This document shows, one piece after another, positions 35,918 through 44,774 of a stretch of DNA of 64,000 bases (position 1 is its first letter; each line of letters starts with the position of its first letter). Both the position numbers and the translations under genes were made by a program. The notes under the pieces were generated by a model that was not told where the DNA came from, did no database searches, and saw only the letters and a list, made by a program, of their open reading frames with translations. Origin of the DNA: JADHLJ01 sp038118725 (GTDB taxonomy: Bacteria > Pseudomonadota > Alphaproteobacteria > Thalassobaculales > Thalassobaculaceae). The DNA lies in assembly GCA_038118725.1 (NCBI GenBank), contig JAYOIK010000006.1, positions 1 to 64,000 of the forward strand, read 5' to 3'.

Positions 35918-37321
35918 ATGTCGTCAATGCGTCACTACGATCTGATCGTTATCGGCAGTGGCCCGGGAGGACGCCGGGCGGCGATCCAGGGCGCGAAGTT
36001 CGGCAAGAATGTCCTTGTTATCGAAAAAGGCCGGCGGGTCGGCGGCGTTTCCGTTCATACCGGCACGATCCCCAGTAAGACGTTGCGCGAAACCGCGTTG
36101 AACCTTTCGGGTTGGCGTGAGCGCGGTTTTTACGGGCGTTCATATCGCGTCAAGCAGGACATCACGGCGGAGGATCTGCGCACGCGTCTGCATCTCACCT
36201 TGAACCATGAGGTCGAGGTGCTGGAGCACCAGTTCACGCGGAACAGCGTTCACACAATCAAGGGAACCGCGCATTTCGTGGATCCGCACAATGTCGAGGT
36301 GAACCTGGAAGAAGGAGCGATCCATAGATACTCCGCCGATAAATTCGTTCTGGCGGTAGGCTCGCAACCCTATCGGCCAAGCCATGTGCCGTTTGACGCC
36401 AAAACGGTGTTCGATAGCGACGATATTCTCGAACTCGATCGCATGCCCAAGAGCCTCGCCGTTGTCGGCGGCGGCGTGATCGGCGTCGAATATGCCACGA
36501 TCTTCAGCGCGCTCGATGTTCCGATTACCTTGATCGAAGCCCGCGAGACGATCCTCGATTTCGTCGACCAGGAGCTCGTGGCGGAGTTGATGCATGACAT
36601 GCGTGACAGGGGCATCGTGTTGCGGCTCGGGTGCAGCATCAAGACGGTGAAACGCAACAAGGGCGGTGGCTGCACGATCACCATGGAAAATGGCCGGGTC
36701 GTACGGAGTGACATGGTGCTGTTCGCGGCGGGACGAGCCGGCGCGACGGATGCGCTGAACCTCGAGGCCGTCGGCCTGAAAGCGGATTCCAGCGGGCGTC
36801 TGACCGCCAATCCCCAGACCTTCCAAACCGAAGTGCCGCACATTTATGCCGCCGGCGATGTCATCGGTTTCCCGAGCCTCGCTTCCACCTCGATGGAGCA
36901 GGGCCGTATCGCCGCCTGCCACGCGCTTGAGCAGGCGGCATTCCCGCCGCCGGAATTCTTTCCCTATGGAATCTACGCCGTGCCGGAGATCTCGACGGTC
37001 GGAAAGACCGAAGAGGAGGTGAGGTCCGAGGGGATTCCCTACGAGGTCGGCATCGCGCGGTTCCGCGAGACCTCGCGCGGTCACATCATGGGGCTGGATT
37101 CCGGCATGATGAAAATGATCGTCGATTTGAAAACCAGGCGTTTGCTCGGGGTTCATATCGTCGGCGAGGGCGCGACCGAATTGATCCATATCGGTCAGGC
37201 GGTCCTGAACCTGGGGGGGCCGCTGGAGTACTTCGTCGAGAATACCTTCAACTATCCGACCCTCGCCGAGGCGTATAAAATCGCCGCGCTCGACGCCTGG
37301 AACAGAATGCCTCCCCCCTAG
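35918..37321 (+). CDS. sthA: Si-specific (soluble) NAD(P)+ transhydrogenase
   Basis: A 467-aa flavoprotein of the pyridine nucleotide-disulfide oxidoreductase family, close to SthA, which moves reducing equivalents between NADPH and NAD+ in the cytoplasm. The FAD motif is LIVIGSGPGGRRAAIQGAKF, the NAD(P) motif is LAVVGGGVIGVEYATIFSAL, the second FAD motif is IYAAGDVIGFPSLASTSMEQ and the dimerisation end is VENTFNYPTLAEAYKIAALD. In place of the redox CxxxxC of lipoamide dehydrogenase it has GGVSVHTGTIPSKTL, with both cysteines lost, which is what separates SthA (no disulfide) from Lpd. The start is ATG at 35918. Confidence 0.92.
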   Translation: MSSMRHYDLIVIGSGPGGRRAAIQGAKFGKNVLVIEKGRRVGGVSVHTGTIPSKTLRETALNLSGWRERGFYGRSYRVKQDITAEDLRTRLHLTLNHEVEVLEHQFTRNSVHTIKGTAHFVDPHNVEVNLEEGAIHRYSADKFVLAVGSQPYRPSHVPFDAKTVFDSDDILELDRMPKSLAVVGGGVIGVEYATIFSALDVPITLIEARETILDFVDQELVAELMHDMRDRGIVLRLGCSIKTVKRNKGGGCTITMENGRVVRSDMVLFAAGRAGATDALNLEAVGLKADSSGRLTANPQTFQTEVPHIYAAGDVIGFPSLASTSMEQGRIAACHALEQAAFPPPEFFPYGIYAVPEISTVGKTEEEVRSEGIPYEVGIARFRETSRGHIMGLDSGMMKMIVDLKTRRLLGVHIVGEGATELIHIGQAVLNLGGPLEYFVENTFNYPTLAEAYKIAALDAWNRMPPP

Positions 37322-37401
37322 AGCCGCGAATCAGCGTATCCTGCGAGCCCGCCGCGCGAATGCCGTGGCGGGCTTTGTCGTTGCTGGGTGGGGTAGGCTT
37401 C

Positions 37402-39228
37402 ATGGCCGTGGCGTTGGCGTTCGAGGACCGTAAGCGGGATATCCTGCGCGACGTCTATGGATTTGACGATTTTCGTCCGGGTCAGGAAGCCGTGGTCGAC
37501 TGCCTGCTCGCCGGGCGTCATGCCCTCGCGGTGATGCCGACCGGAGCGGGAAAGTCCCTGTGTTTTCAGGTTCCGGCCCTGGCCCTCGGCGGCTTGACGG
37601 TTGTCATCTCTCCGTTGGTCGCGTTGATGCAGGACCAGGTGGCGGCGCTACGCCTGGCGGGGGTCCAGGCGGAAACCATCAATTCCGCGCGGGAGCGTTG
37701 GGAGAATGTCGACTCTTGGCGCCGGGTCGCGGCGGGAGAGGCGCCGATCCTCTATCTCGCGCCCGAGCGGCTCATGACCGAGCGCATGCTGGCCGCGCTG
37801 GCGCGCCTGCCGATCAAGCTGTTCGCCATCGACGAGGCGCATTGCATTTCCCAATGGGGCCCGGCGTTCCGTCCGGAATACGAGGATCTGTCGCGCCTGA
37901 AGGAACTGTTTCCCGACGTGCCGATCGCCGCCTTGACCGCCACCGCCGATGAGGTCACTCGCCAGGACATCGCCGAGCGTCTGTTCGACAACAACGCCGA
38001 CATATTCGTGACCGGATTCGATCGCCCGAATATCAAGCTCGGCGTCGCCGCCAAGCGGGACTGGCGCGCCCAGATGATGGAGTTTCTGGAGGCGCGAAAG
38101 GGTGAGAGCGGCATCGTCTACTGTCTGTCGCGCAAGAAGACCGACGAGACGGCTGCTTATCTGAGGGACCATGGCCTCGACGCGCTGACCTATCACGCGG
38201 GCATGGAAAAGACAGAGCGGGAACGTAACCAGGACGCCTTCATGTCGCGCGATGGGGTGATCATGGTGGCGACGATCGCCTTCGGGATGGGGATCGACAA
38301 GCCGGATATCCGCTTCGTTCTACACGCCGATCTGCCGGGCAGCGTCGAGGCCTATTACCAGGAGATCGGCCGCGCCGGACGTGATGGAGAGCCCGCCGAG
38401 GTGATGATGCTCTACGGCCTGGATGATATCCGGATGCGCCGGGTGTTCATCGAGCAGGAGGAAAGCAGCGACGATCGCCGACGCCGCGAGCACCAGCGCC
38501 TGGGCGCCCTGATCGGGTATTGCGAGGCGCCGGGATGTCGGCGCCGCACCTTGCTGTCCTATTTCGGCGAGGACACCGAGGATTGCGGGAACTGCGACAT
38601 GTGCCTCGATCCGGTCGCGATCGTCGACGGCACCCATGAGGCGGATCTGGTGCTCGGCGCGGTGACGGGAACCGGGCAGCGATTTGGCGCGACCCATATC
38701 GTCGAGGTGCTGAGGGGAAGCAGCGCCGAGAAGATCACAAGACTTAGCCATGACCGTCTGGCCGAACACGGCGGCGGGAGCAACCGCAAGGCCGAGGAAT
38801 GGCGCTCGATCATTCGCCAGATGGTGGCGGCGGGTTTTCTGCACATGGACGTGCGGGACTATGGCGGCCTTAAGATTACCAAGCGCGGCGAAGCCCTAAG
38901 GCGGGGCGAGGAGAGTTTCAGCTACCGCCATGACGTGGTGGCGCGATCGCCATCCAAGTCTCGCAAGGACCCGGCGCCAGTGGCGGCGGATCTCGATGGC
39001 GAGGCGGTCGAGCTTCTCGGCGCGCTGAAGGCGCTTCGCTCCAAGCTCGCGCGGGCGCGTGGGGTGCCGGCCTATGTGGTATTCACCGACAAGGCGCTTC
39101 AGGACATGGCGCGGCGGGCGCCGCGCTCGCGCGAGGAGTTCGCGGAAGTTCACGGTGTCGGCGCGGCGAAACTGAAGGACCTGGCGGACCCGTTTCTGGA
39201 CGCGATCGCACGCTTCAAGAATGGATGA
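37402..39228 (+). CDS. recQ: RecQ-family ATP-dependent DNA helicase
   Basis: A 608-aa superfamily 2 3'-5' DNA helicase of the RecQ family, involved in repair and recombination. Walker A is MPTGAGKSLC, the DExH box is AIDEAHCISQWG, and the motif FDRPNIKLGV and motif VI-type YYQEIGRAGRDG follow. The zinc-binding RQC Cys set is CEAPGCRRRTLLSYFGED then CGNCDMC. An HRDC domain of about 80 residues, with KALQDMARRAPRSREEF and VHGVGAAKLKDL, ends the protein. The ATG at 37402 gives the start MAVALAFEDRKRDIL; an in-frame ATG at 37360 adds a weakly conserved segment. Confidence 0.95.
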   Translation: MAVALAFEDRKRDILRDVYGFDDFRPGQEAVVDCLLAGRHALAVMPTGAGKSLCFQVPALALGGLTVVISPLVALMQDQVAALRLAGVQAETINSARERWENVDSWRRVAAGEAPILYLAPERLMTERMLAALARLPIKLFAIDEAHCISQWGPAFRPEYEDLSRLKELFPDVPIAALTATADEVTRQDIAERLFDNNADIFVTGFDRPNIKLGVAAKRDWRAQMMEFLEARKGESGIVYCLSRKKTDETAAYLRDHGLDALTYHAGMEKTERERNQDAFMSRDGVIMVATIAFGMGIDKPDIRFVLHADLPGSVEAYYQEIGRAGRDGEPAEVMMLYGLDDIRMRRVFIEQEESSDDRRRREHQRLGALIGYCEAPGCRRRTLLSYFGEDTEDCGNCDMCLDPVAIVDGTHEADLVLGAVTGTGQRFGATHIVEVLRGSSAEKITRLSHDRLAEHGGGSNRKAEEWRSIIRQMVAAGFLHMDVRDYGGLKITKRGEALRRGEESFSYRHDVVARSPSKSRKDPAPVAADLDGEAVELLGALKALRSKLARARGVPAYVVFTDKALQDMARRAPRSREEFAEVHGVGAAKLKDLADPFLDAIARFKNG

Positions 39229-39282
39229 GGCCGGCTGAAACTCACGGTTCGGAACAAGTTTTTAAATCAGGGGAGAGGTCAC

Positions 39283-40032
39283 ATGGATCTGGGACTAAAG
39301 GGCAAGAAGGTCATCGTGACGGGCGCGAGCAGGGGAATTGGGCTTTCGATCGCGGAGGTTTTCGCGCAAGAGGGCGCCGATGTGTCGATCTGCGCGCGCG
39401 GGGCGGAGACACTGGAGACGGCGCGGGCGCGGATCGCGAAGCATGGGACGCGTGTTCATGCCCAAACCTGCGATGTTTCCGACGCCGATGCCTTGACCGG
39501 CTATATCGAGGCGGCGGCCGGCGCGCTCGGTGGTCTCAACATCCTGGTCAACAACCCCTCGGGGTTCGGGCGCACCGATGACGAAGAAGGCTGGCGGCTC
39601 GGCCTCGACGTGGATCTGATGGCCCTGGTGCGTGGCTCCTGGACGGCGGTTCCGCATATCGAAAAGGCCGGCGGCGGCGCGATCATCCATACCTCGTCGA
39701 TTTCTGGTCTCACCTCATCCCTGCGCACGCCGCCCTATGGCGCGGTCAAGGCGGCGGTGATCCAGTACACCAAGACCCAGGCCCTGCAACTGGCGTCCAA
39801 GAATATCCGGGTTAACTGTTTGGCGCCGGGGTCGATCGAGTTTCCCGGTGGGACCTGGGACGACGCCAAGCAGAACAATCCCAAACTTTACGAGGGGATC
39901 AAGCGCTCCATTCCGTTCGGTCGTTTGGGCGGGCCGGAGGAGGTTGCGAAAACCGCTGTCTTCCTGGCCTCCGACGCCGCCTCGTGGGTCACCGGCGTTA
40001 CCGTCGCGGTGGATGGCGGGCAGATGCTTTAA
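39283..40032 (+). CDS. SDR-family oxidoreductase
   Basis: A 249-aa short-chain dehydrogenase. The cofactor motif is VTGASRGIGLS (12-22). The usual NNAG is changed to NNPSG (90-94), a variation found in some SDRs of unknown substrate. Catalytic residues are S138/S139, Y152 in PPYGAVKAA and K156. GGGGAGAGG precedes the ATG. It is followed by a hairpin terminator, so it is probably monocistronic or ends a recQ–SDR transcript. Confidence 0.9.
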   Translation: MDLGLKGKKVIVTGASRGIGLSIAEVFAQEGADVSICARGAETLETARARIAKHGTRVHAQTCDVSDADALTGYIEAAAGALGGLNILVNNPSGFGRTDDEEGWRLGLDVDLMALVRGSWTAVPHIEKAGGGAIIHTSSISGLTSSLRTPPYGAVKAAVIQYTKTQALQLASKNIRVNCLAPGSIEFPGGTWDDAKQNNPKLYEGIKRSIPFGRLGGPEEVAKTAVFLASDAASWVTGVTVAVDGGQML

Positions 40033-40043
40033 CAGGCTGAAGC

Positions 40044-40085
40044 CCCTTCGAGAACCCGAGCCTGATCCAGGATCTCGAAGGGTTT
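40044..40085 (+). terminator. Hairpin terminator after the SDR gene
   Basis: CCCTTCGAGA at 40044-40053 pairs with TCTCGAAGGG at 40073-40082, with a 19-nt loop, followed by TTTCGCTT. It lies 12 bp after the SDR stop. The T-tract is short, so efficiency is uncertain. Confidence 0.55.
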
Positions 40086-40196
40086 CGCTTGATATGTGAT
40101 CGCGGCGACACCCCGATTGCCATTCACGCGGCGCACGAAATATGGTGCCGGATCGAGAGACGTCGTTTGACGCCAACCCAATAGGAAGGAAGACCC

Positions 40197-41204
40197 ATGC
40201 GCGCGATGGTCCTGCATGGACATGGTGGCCCCGAGGCCTTGACCCTGGAGAGTGATTTCCCGGATCCCGAATGCGGCCCCAATGACGTGATCGTCCGGGT
40301 CAAGTCGACGTCGCTTAACTATCACGACATCTTCACGCGGAACGGCATGCCCGGGATCAAGATCCAGATGCCGATGATCTGCGGCCTGGATGTCGCCGGT
40401 GATATCGCCGAGATCGGCTCCGAGGTCACGGATTGGAAAGTCGGCGACCGGGTGCTGATTGATCCGCGCAATCGGGTCGAGGGTGGTCTGGTGGGCGAAA
40501 CCATTCATGGTGGCCTGGCCGAGTACTGCCGCGCGCCGACCCATCAATTGGTCAAGATTCCCGATGGCGTGAGCCACGATCAGGCCTCCAGCCTGCCCGT
40601 CGCCTACGGCACGGCGCACCGGATGATGGTGACCATCGGCAAGGTCGCCGAGGGCGAGAAAGTGCTGATCCTCGGGGCTTCGGGCGGAGTCGGTACCGGT
40701 GCCCTGCTGCTCGCCAAGATGGCCGGGGCCGAGGTTGTCGTATGCGCCTCTTCCGAGGAAAAGATGAACAAGCTCAAGGAACTCGGCGCCGATCACGCGA
40801 TGACCTACATGGACAACGAGTTCCATAAGGGAATCTACGGTCTCTATGGCAAGCCCGGTCGGCGCGGCTACGAGGGTGGTGTCAACGTGGTGGTGAATTT
40901 CACTGGCGGCGAGACCTGGGTGCCGTCCCTGCGGGCCATGAAGCGCGGCGGTCGCATGCTCACCTGCGGCGCCACGGCGGGTTATGACCCCAAAACCGAT
41001 ATCCGCTTTATCTGGACCTTCGAGCAGCAGATTCTCGGCTCCAATTCCTGGGAGCGCGAGGACCTGGTTCAACTGATGGACTATATCCAGGACGGCAGGA
41101 TGAACCCGGTCATCGACAAGGCCTTGCCGCTATCCGAGGCGGCGGAAGGCATTCGCCTGCTGGAGGATCGCGAGGTCTTCGGCAAGGTCGTGATTAACCC
41201 GTAG
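40197..41204 (+). CDS. Zinc-binding-dehydrogenase-type MDR oxidoreductase (quinone oxidoreductase-like)
   Basis: A 335-aa medium-chain dehydrogenase/reductase. The GroES-like domain has SLNYHDIFTRNGMPGI and MICGLDVAGDIAEIGSEV, and the NAD(P) domain has KVLILGASGGVGTGALLLAK (about 160-179). The catalytic zinc Cys of alcohol dehydrogenase is missing at the usual site, as in NADPH:quinone oxidoreductases and related enoyl reductases. It starts a three-gene run (MDR, thioesterase, DUF4392) with gaps of 14 and 18 bp; the function of this unit is not known. Confidence 0.85.
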   Translation: MRAMVLHGHGGPEALTLESDFPDPECGPNDVIVRVKSTSLNYHDIFTRNGMPGIKIQMPMICGLDVAGDIAEIGSEVTDWKVGDRVLIDPRNRVEGGLVGETIHGGLAEYCRAPTHQLVKIPDGVSHDQASSLPVAYGTAHRMMVTIGKVAEGEKVLILGASGGVGTGALLLAKMAGAEVVVCASSEEKMNKLKELGADHAMTYMDNEFHKGIYGLYGKPGRRGYEGGVNVVVNFTGGETWVPSLRAMKRGGRMLTCGATAGYDPKTDIRFIWTFEQQILGSNSWEREDLVQLMDYIQDGRMNPVIDKALPLSEAAEGIRLLEDREVFGKVVINP

Positions 41205-41218
41205 TAAGGAGTTCCGTC

Positions 41219-41638
41219 ATGTCTGGGCCCGTTACAGCCGCCGACATCCAGGAGATGCTCGACGCCTCTCCATTCATCGCCTTCATGAACCTGGAGGTCG
41301 TGTCCGCCGACGCGGAGACCGAGACCGTGGTCATGAAGATGCCGCTTCGACCGGAATTCGAGCGCCGCGCCGGAACCGGTCAGTTCCATGGCGGGCCGAT
41401 CGCCGCGCTGATCGATACCGCCGGCGACTATGCCGTAGTCCTGAAGTCAGGCGGCGGCGTGCCGACCATCAACTTCCGCGTCGACTATCTGCGTCCGGCG
41501 TCCAATACCACGCTGACGGCGACGGCGGTTGCCCGGCGTATCGGCCGCACCGTCGCGGTGGTCGATATCGATGTCACCGACGACAACGGCAAGCTCTGCG
41601 CCATCGGGCGTGGGACCTATTCGCCGAACGTGGGGTAA
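41219..41638 (+). CDS. PaaI-type hotdog thioesterase
   Basis: A 139-aa acyl-CoA thioesterase of the PaaI/YbgC-like hotdog family, which hydrolyses CoA esters. The motif RAGTGQFHGGPIAALIDTAG (about 51-70) holds the Gly-Gly-Pro hot-dog helix and its Asp, and the strand after it is PTINFRVDYLRPA. GAGTT precedes the ATG at 41219. It is cotranscribed with the MDR oxidoreductase, so it may remove CoA from a product of that pathway. Confidence 0.9.
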   Translation: MSGPVTAADIQEMLDASPFIAFMNLEVVSADAETETVVMKMPLRPEFERRAGTGQFHGGPIAALIDTAGDYAVVLKSGGGVPTINFRVDYLRPASNTTLTATAVARRIGRTVAVVDIDVTDDNGKLCAIGRGTYSPNVG

Positions 41639-41656
41639 CGGTCCGAGAGGGGCGCC

Positions 41657-42706
41657 ATGGCAAGCAACGATCCCCTGCACGCGCTGATCGCCGAGAACAT
41701 CGACCGTCTGGTCAATCTCGACATCAGCGGCTACGGCGTCATCGCCGAGATCCACCGGGCGGCGCGGGAGCATTACGGCGCTCCGTTGTCCTGGCTGGCG
41801 GCGGAAAGATTGCGCGCGGTACTGGGCGAGGGGGGAACCTTTTTTGTTACCTCCGGCTGGCTGATGCCCGGTTTCTATCCCTATGGCGAGACCGACGGGC
41901 CGATCGGCGCGGCGATCCTGGGCCGCGCGTTGAGCCACGCCTTCGGCGCCCGCATGGTGGTGCTGACCGAGGCGGAGATGCTTCCCTGCACCACGGCGGC
42001 CTGCCGGGCGGCGGGCCTCAACGTGATGACCGAGGCCGAGATCGCCGCCGCGCCGCGACCGCCGCATCCGGGCAACCGCCATTGCATCATCGTGCCGATC
42101 CCGATCCCGTTCGAGGCCGCCCAGTCCGAGGCCAAGCGCCTCTTCGACACCTATGAGCCGAAAGCCATCGTGTCGGTCGAGAAGAACGGCCGCAACGCCG
42201 AGGGCCTGTACTGCATGGTCGGCGGTGACGACAATTCCGACTGCGTGATAAAGGCGGTCGAGTTTTTCCACGAGGCCGAGCGGCGTGGCGTGTTGACCAT
42301 CGGGATCGGCGACCGGGGCAACGAGATCGGCTTTGGCGCCATCGCCGAGGTGCCGCGCCGGGTCCTGCCGTTTGGCGAGCAGGCGACCGACAACACCACG
42401 GTCGATGTCCTGGTCACGGCGGCGGTCTCCAATTGGGGCGCCAGCGCCATCGCCGCCGCGCTCGCCGCGATGCTGGACCGGCCCGAGGTTATGCATGACA
42501 CGGATACCGAATCGCGCATGTTGCACCGCTGTATCGACGCCGGCGGCATCGATGGTTTCGGCTGTACGCCGGTCCCGGTGACGGATGGGATGAGCGAGCC
42601 GGCCCATATCGGCGTTTGCGCGCTGTTGAATGAGATTGTGCGGGCGCCCGCGGTGAAATCCCCCTCGATCTTCGCGACGCCGTTGCATAGTACCAAACCG
42701 CGTTGA
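41657..42706 (+). CDS. DUF4392 (D-glutamate cyclase-like) protein
   Basis: A 349-aa protein of the DUF4392 family, related to the C-terminal domain of mammalian D-glutamate cyclase (C14orf159). Visible motifs are FFVTSGWLMPGFYPYGETDG, AIVSVEKNGRNAEGLYCMVG with a conserved EKxGRN, IGIGDRGNEIGFGAIAE and VTAAVSNWGASAIAAAL. In the mammalian case the reaction turns D-glutamate into 5-oxo-D-proline; whether this bacterial member does so is inference. It ends the MDR–thioesterase–DUF4392 run and is followed by a repeat array. Confidence 0.85.
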   Translation: MASNDPLHALIAENIDRLVNLDISGYGVIAEIHRAAREHYGAPLSWLAAERLRAVLGEGGTFFVTSGWLMPGFYPYGETDGPIGAAILGRALSHAFGARMVVLTEAEMLPCTTAACRAAGLNVMTEAEIAAAPRPPHPGNRHCIIVPIPIPFEAAQSEAKRLFDTYEPKAIVSVEKNGRNAEGLYCMVGGDDNSDCVIKAVEFFHEAERRGVLTIGIGDRGNEIGFGAIAEVPRRVLPFGEQATDNTTVDVLVTAAVSNWGASAIAAALAAMLDRPEVMHDTDTESRMLHRCIDAGGIDGFGCTPVPVTDGMSEPAHIGVCALLNEIVRAPAVKSPSIFATPLHSTKPR

Positions 42707-42740
42707 CCAGACCTCTTGTCCCGTTTCGCCGCCTCGAGCT

Positions 42741-42868
42741 CGCCGTCGCCCTGGCGAAGGCCAGGACTTTTGGCGAGGAAGTCTGATGTTCCGGAACACA
42801 GTTTGATTCCACCGATCCCAGGCTCATGCCGGTGGCGGCAAAAGCCCTGGCCTTCGCCAGGGCGACGG
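42741..42868. repeat. Single repeat element with inverted ends
   Basis: CGCCGTCGCCCTGGCGAAGG at 42740-42759, extending to CCAGGACTTTT, faces its near reverse complement AAAGCCCTGGCCTTCGCCAG then GGCGACGG at 42841-42868. The ends match the hairpin sequence (CGTCGCCCTGGCGAA) of the array that follows, so this is a related but internally different copy. Confidence 0.7.
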
Positions 42869-42890
42869 TGCGGAGAGAGGGGCGCTTTCA

Positions 42891-43462
42891 TCCCCGTCGC
42901 CCTGGCGAACGGCAGGGCCTCGGATAGTTCCACGGGAGCGAACAAATACCGTCAAGGGCATCCATCGCGAGGTCCTGCCTTACGCCAGGACGACGTTTTC
43001 GAAACCGAGGGGCAATGCCCCAGAAACACCATGCCCCACACATCCCCGTCGCCCTGGCGAACGGCAGGGCCTCGAATGGTTCCACGTGATCAAACGATTA
43101 CCGCAAGGACATCCATCGCGAGGTCCCGCCTTGCGCCAGGACGACGTTTACGAAAGAACGGGGCAATCCCGAAAAAACACCATGCCCCACACATCCCCGT
43201 CGCCCTGGCGAACGGCAGGGCCTCGGGCGGTTCCACGAGATCAAACGAATACCGTCAAGGGCATCCAACGCGAGGTCCTGCCTTGCGCCAGGACGACGTT
43301 TTCGAAAGCGCGGGGCAATCCCCCAAAAACACCATGCCTACACATCCCCGTCGCCCTGGCGAACGGCGGGACCTCGGATGGTTCCGCGTGATCAAACGAT
43401 TGCCGCAAGGGCATCCATCGCGAGGTCCTTGTTTATTTGTTTGGCCTTCGCCAGGGCGACCG
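42891..43462. repeat. Tandem composite repeat array (BIME-like), about 151-bp period
   Basis: Four units start at 42891, 43043, 43194 and 43345, so the periods are 152, 151 and 151 bp. Each begins TCCCCGTCGCCCTGGCGAAC and later has GCGAGGTCCTGCCTTGCGCC then AGGACGACG, separated by about 55 bp. Each unit carries the hairpins GCCCTG–CAGGGC and GTCCTG–CAGGAC plus a GGGGCAATNCCCC linker. The fourth unit departs from the others after 43428 and ends in GGCCTTCGCCAGGGCGACC. This is the same unit as the array at 30.0 kb, in the other orientation. It matches the layout of BIMEs (two REP hairpins in a unit); no REP-associated transposase is in the window. Confidence 0.9.
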
Positions 43463-43626
43463 GAAACAGGCGTCATGACGTGGGCCTTCACTACCGCGAC
43501 TCGGTCTACGAGCACGGGTGAAGGGTCCTGGGCGTGATCGCTGAATACCTTGATCTATTCGAAGGCGATTGACGGCTTGTCTCGGATTTTGTCTAGTCCG
43601 GTGAAACAACCAAGGGCAAAGTTGAA

Positions 43627-43992
43627 ATGGCGAGTGATCAGGAAATTGTCGCGCGTGGCTGGGACGCGGTCGGCAAGGGTGATTGGGACGGGCTGCTTGA
43701 GGACTATACCGACGACGCGATCTTCGTCATGCCGGGGCAGAACGACGTGCTGACGGGCAAGGCGGCGATCAAGAGCGCGCTGGAGAATCTCGGCGCCGCG
43801 GTACCGTCGGGCTTTGATATCACCGGTGTCCGCAACATCGGCGATGACGGCGAGGTCGTCTCCATCGTCAATTGGAAATGCGACAAGCTTCCCGACGGTA
43901 GCCAGATTGCCATCCCATTCCGGCTGAAGGACGGCTTGGCCTTCGAGGAACGTTGGTTCGTCGATACCGAACAGTGGAAAGCCGCGTTCTAG
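43627..43992 (+). CDS. SnoaL/NTF2-like protein
   Basis: A 121-aa small alpha+beta-barrel protein. Motifs are ARGWDAVGKGDWDGLLEDYT and DDAIFVMPGQNDVLTGKAAI (about 24-43), then a curved sheet ending EERWFVDTEQWKAAF. The family includes polyketide cyclases and many proteins of unknown use. It stands alone after the repeat array and converges on the GST gene. Confidence 0.8.
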   Translation: MASDQEIVARGWDAVGKGDWDGLLEDYTDDAIFVMPGQNDVLTGKAAIKSALENLGAAVPSGFDITGVRNIGDDGEVVSIVNWKCDKLPDGSQIAIPFRLKDGLAFEERWFVDTEQWKAAF

Positions 43993-44020
43993 TCGGTCTA
44001 AGCTTTTGAGTTTCGATCGG

Positions 44021-44043
44021 ACGGGCGGGTTTATCCCGCCCGT
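44021..44043. terminator. Bidirectional hairpin between convergent genes
   Basis: ACGGGCGGG at 44021-44029 pairs with CCCGCCCGT at 44035-44043 across a 5-nt loop. It sits between the convergent NTF2-like and GST genes and overlaps the last codons of GST. No strong T-run follows on either side. Confidence 0.4.
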
Positions 44044-44663
44044 TCCGGTTCACCCGCGCGCTCGCAAGCGCGCTTGAACGCCGGGCGTGCCTTCACCCGC
44101 TCGATATACGCTTGTAGGTTCGGATAAGGCTCAAGCTGGCCGAAGCGTCCCGCCATTTCCAGGATATAGCTCATACCGAAATCGGGGCCTTGCAAGCGGT
44201 CGCCGAGCAGGTACGGCTTGTCGCCAAGGAAATCGCTGATATAGCCGAGTTGCAAATTGACCTCGCCACTGGCGAAGCCGGTAATGAGTGGCGGCTTTTG
44301 GTCGGGGTCGGCCATGAGCAAGCGCTTCATGATCAGCGGCGCGAAGGCGGAACCCTCGGAATAGTGCAGCCATTGGGTATAGATGGCGCGCTCCTTGATG
44401 TTCTCGCGCGGCGGCGCCAGCACATGGTCGGTGTCGTGGCGGTCAAGCAGATAGGACGTGATGGCCCCGGATTCGGCCAAAAGCAGATCTCCGTCCTCGA
44501 TCACCGGGGATTTGCCGAGGGGATGGGCATCGCGCAGATCCGCCTGGGCCCGGCCTTTTTCATTTCGGACATAGATCTTGAGTTCGTAGTCGAGGCCGAG
44601 TTCCTCCAGCAGCCAGACCGTGAACAAGGACCTGCCGACCCTCAGATGATGTAGAAGAATCAT
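44031..44663 (-). CDS. Glutathione S-transferase
   Basis: A 210-aa cytosolic GST, conjugating glutathione to electrophiles or acting on a particular metabolite. The thioredoxin-like N-terminal domain (about 1-78) has LHHLRVGRSLFTVWLLEELG and GKSPVIEDGDLLLAESGAIT, where the Pro-Val and Glu-Ser contact glutathione. The helical domain is from about 88 and includes LLGDRLQGPDFGMSYILEMA. Size is normal. It diverges from the ABC-F gene. Confidence 0.9.
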   Translation of the reverse strand: MILLHHLRVGRSLFTVWLLEELGLDYELKIYVRNEKGRAQADLRDAHPLGKSPVIEDGDLLLAESGAITSYLLDRHDTDHVLAPPRENIKERAIYTQWLHYSEGSAFAPLIMKRLLMADPDQKPPLITGFASGEVNLQLGYISDFLGDKPYLLGDRLQGPDFGMSYILEMAGRFGQLEPYPNLQAYIERVKARPAFKRACERAGEPERAG

Positions 44664-44774
44664 GACCTGCTCCCATCCCTTGAACGCGACGGTTGGTATG
44701 GATTTTGGGGAGTATGTTCACAAGCTGGTCCCACGGCTCTTGATCTGGCGCGCGCGCGTCGATATCCCATCGCC

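Larger units (their letters stand above)
42707..43626. other. Non-coding stretch holding repeat elements
   Basis: About 920 bp with no gene. It contains one inverted-end element (42741-42868), the tandem composite array (42891-43462), and then about 160 bp without clear features before the NTF2-like gene. Confidence 0.85.

Noticed and set aside
42891..43462. CRISPR array
   Set aside because: The whole 151-bp unit is repeated, hairpins included; there are no short repeats with unique spacers and no cas genes.
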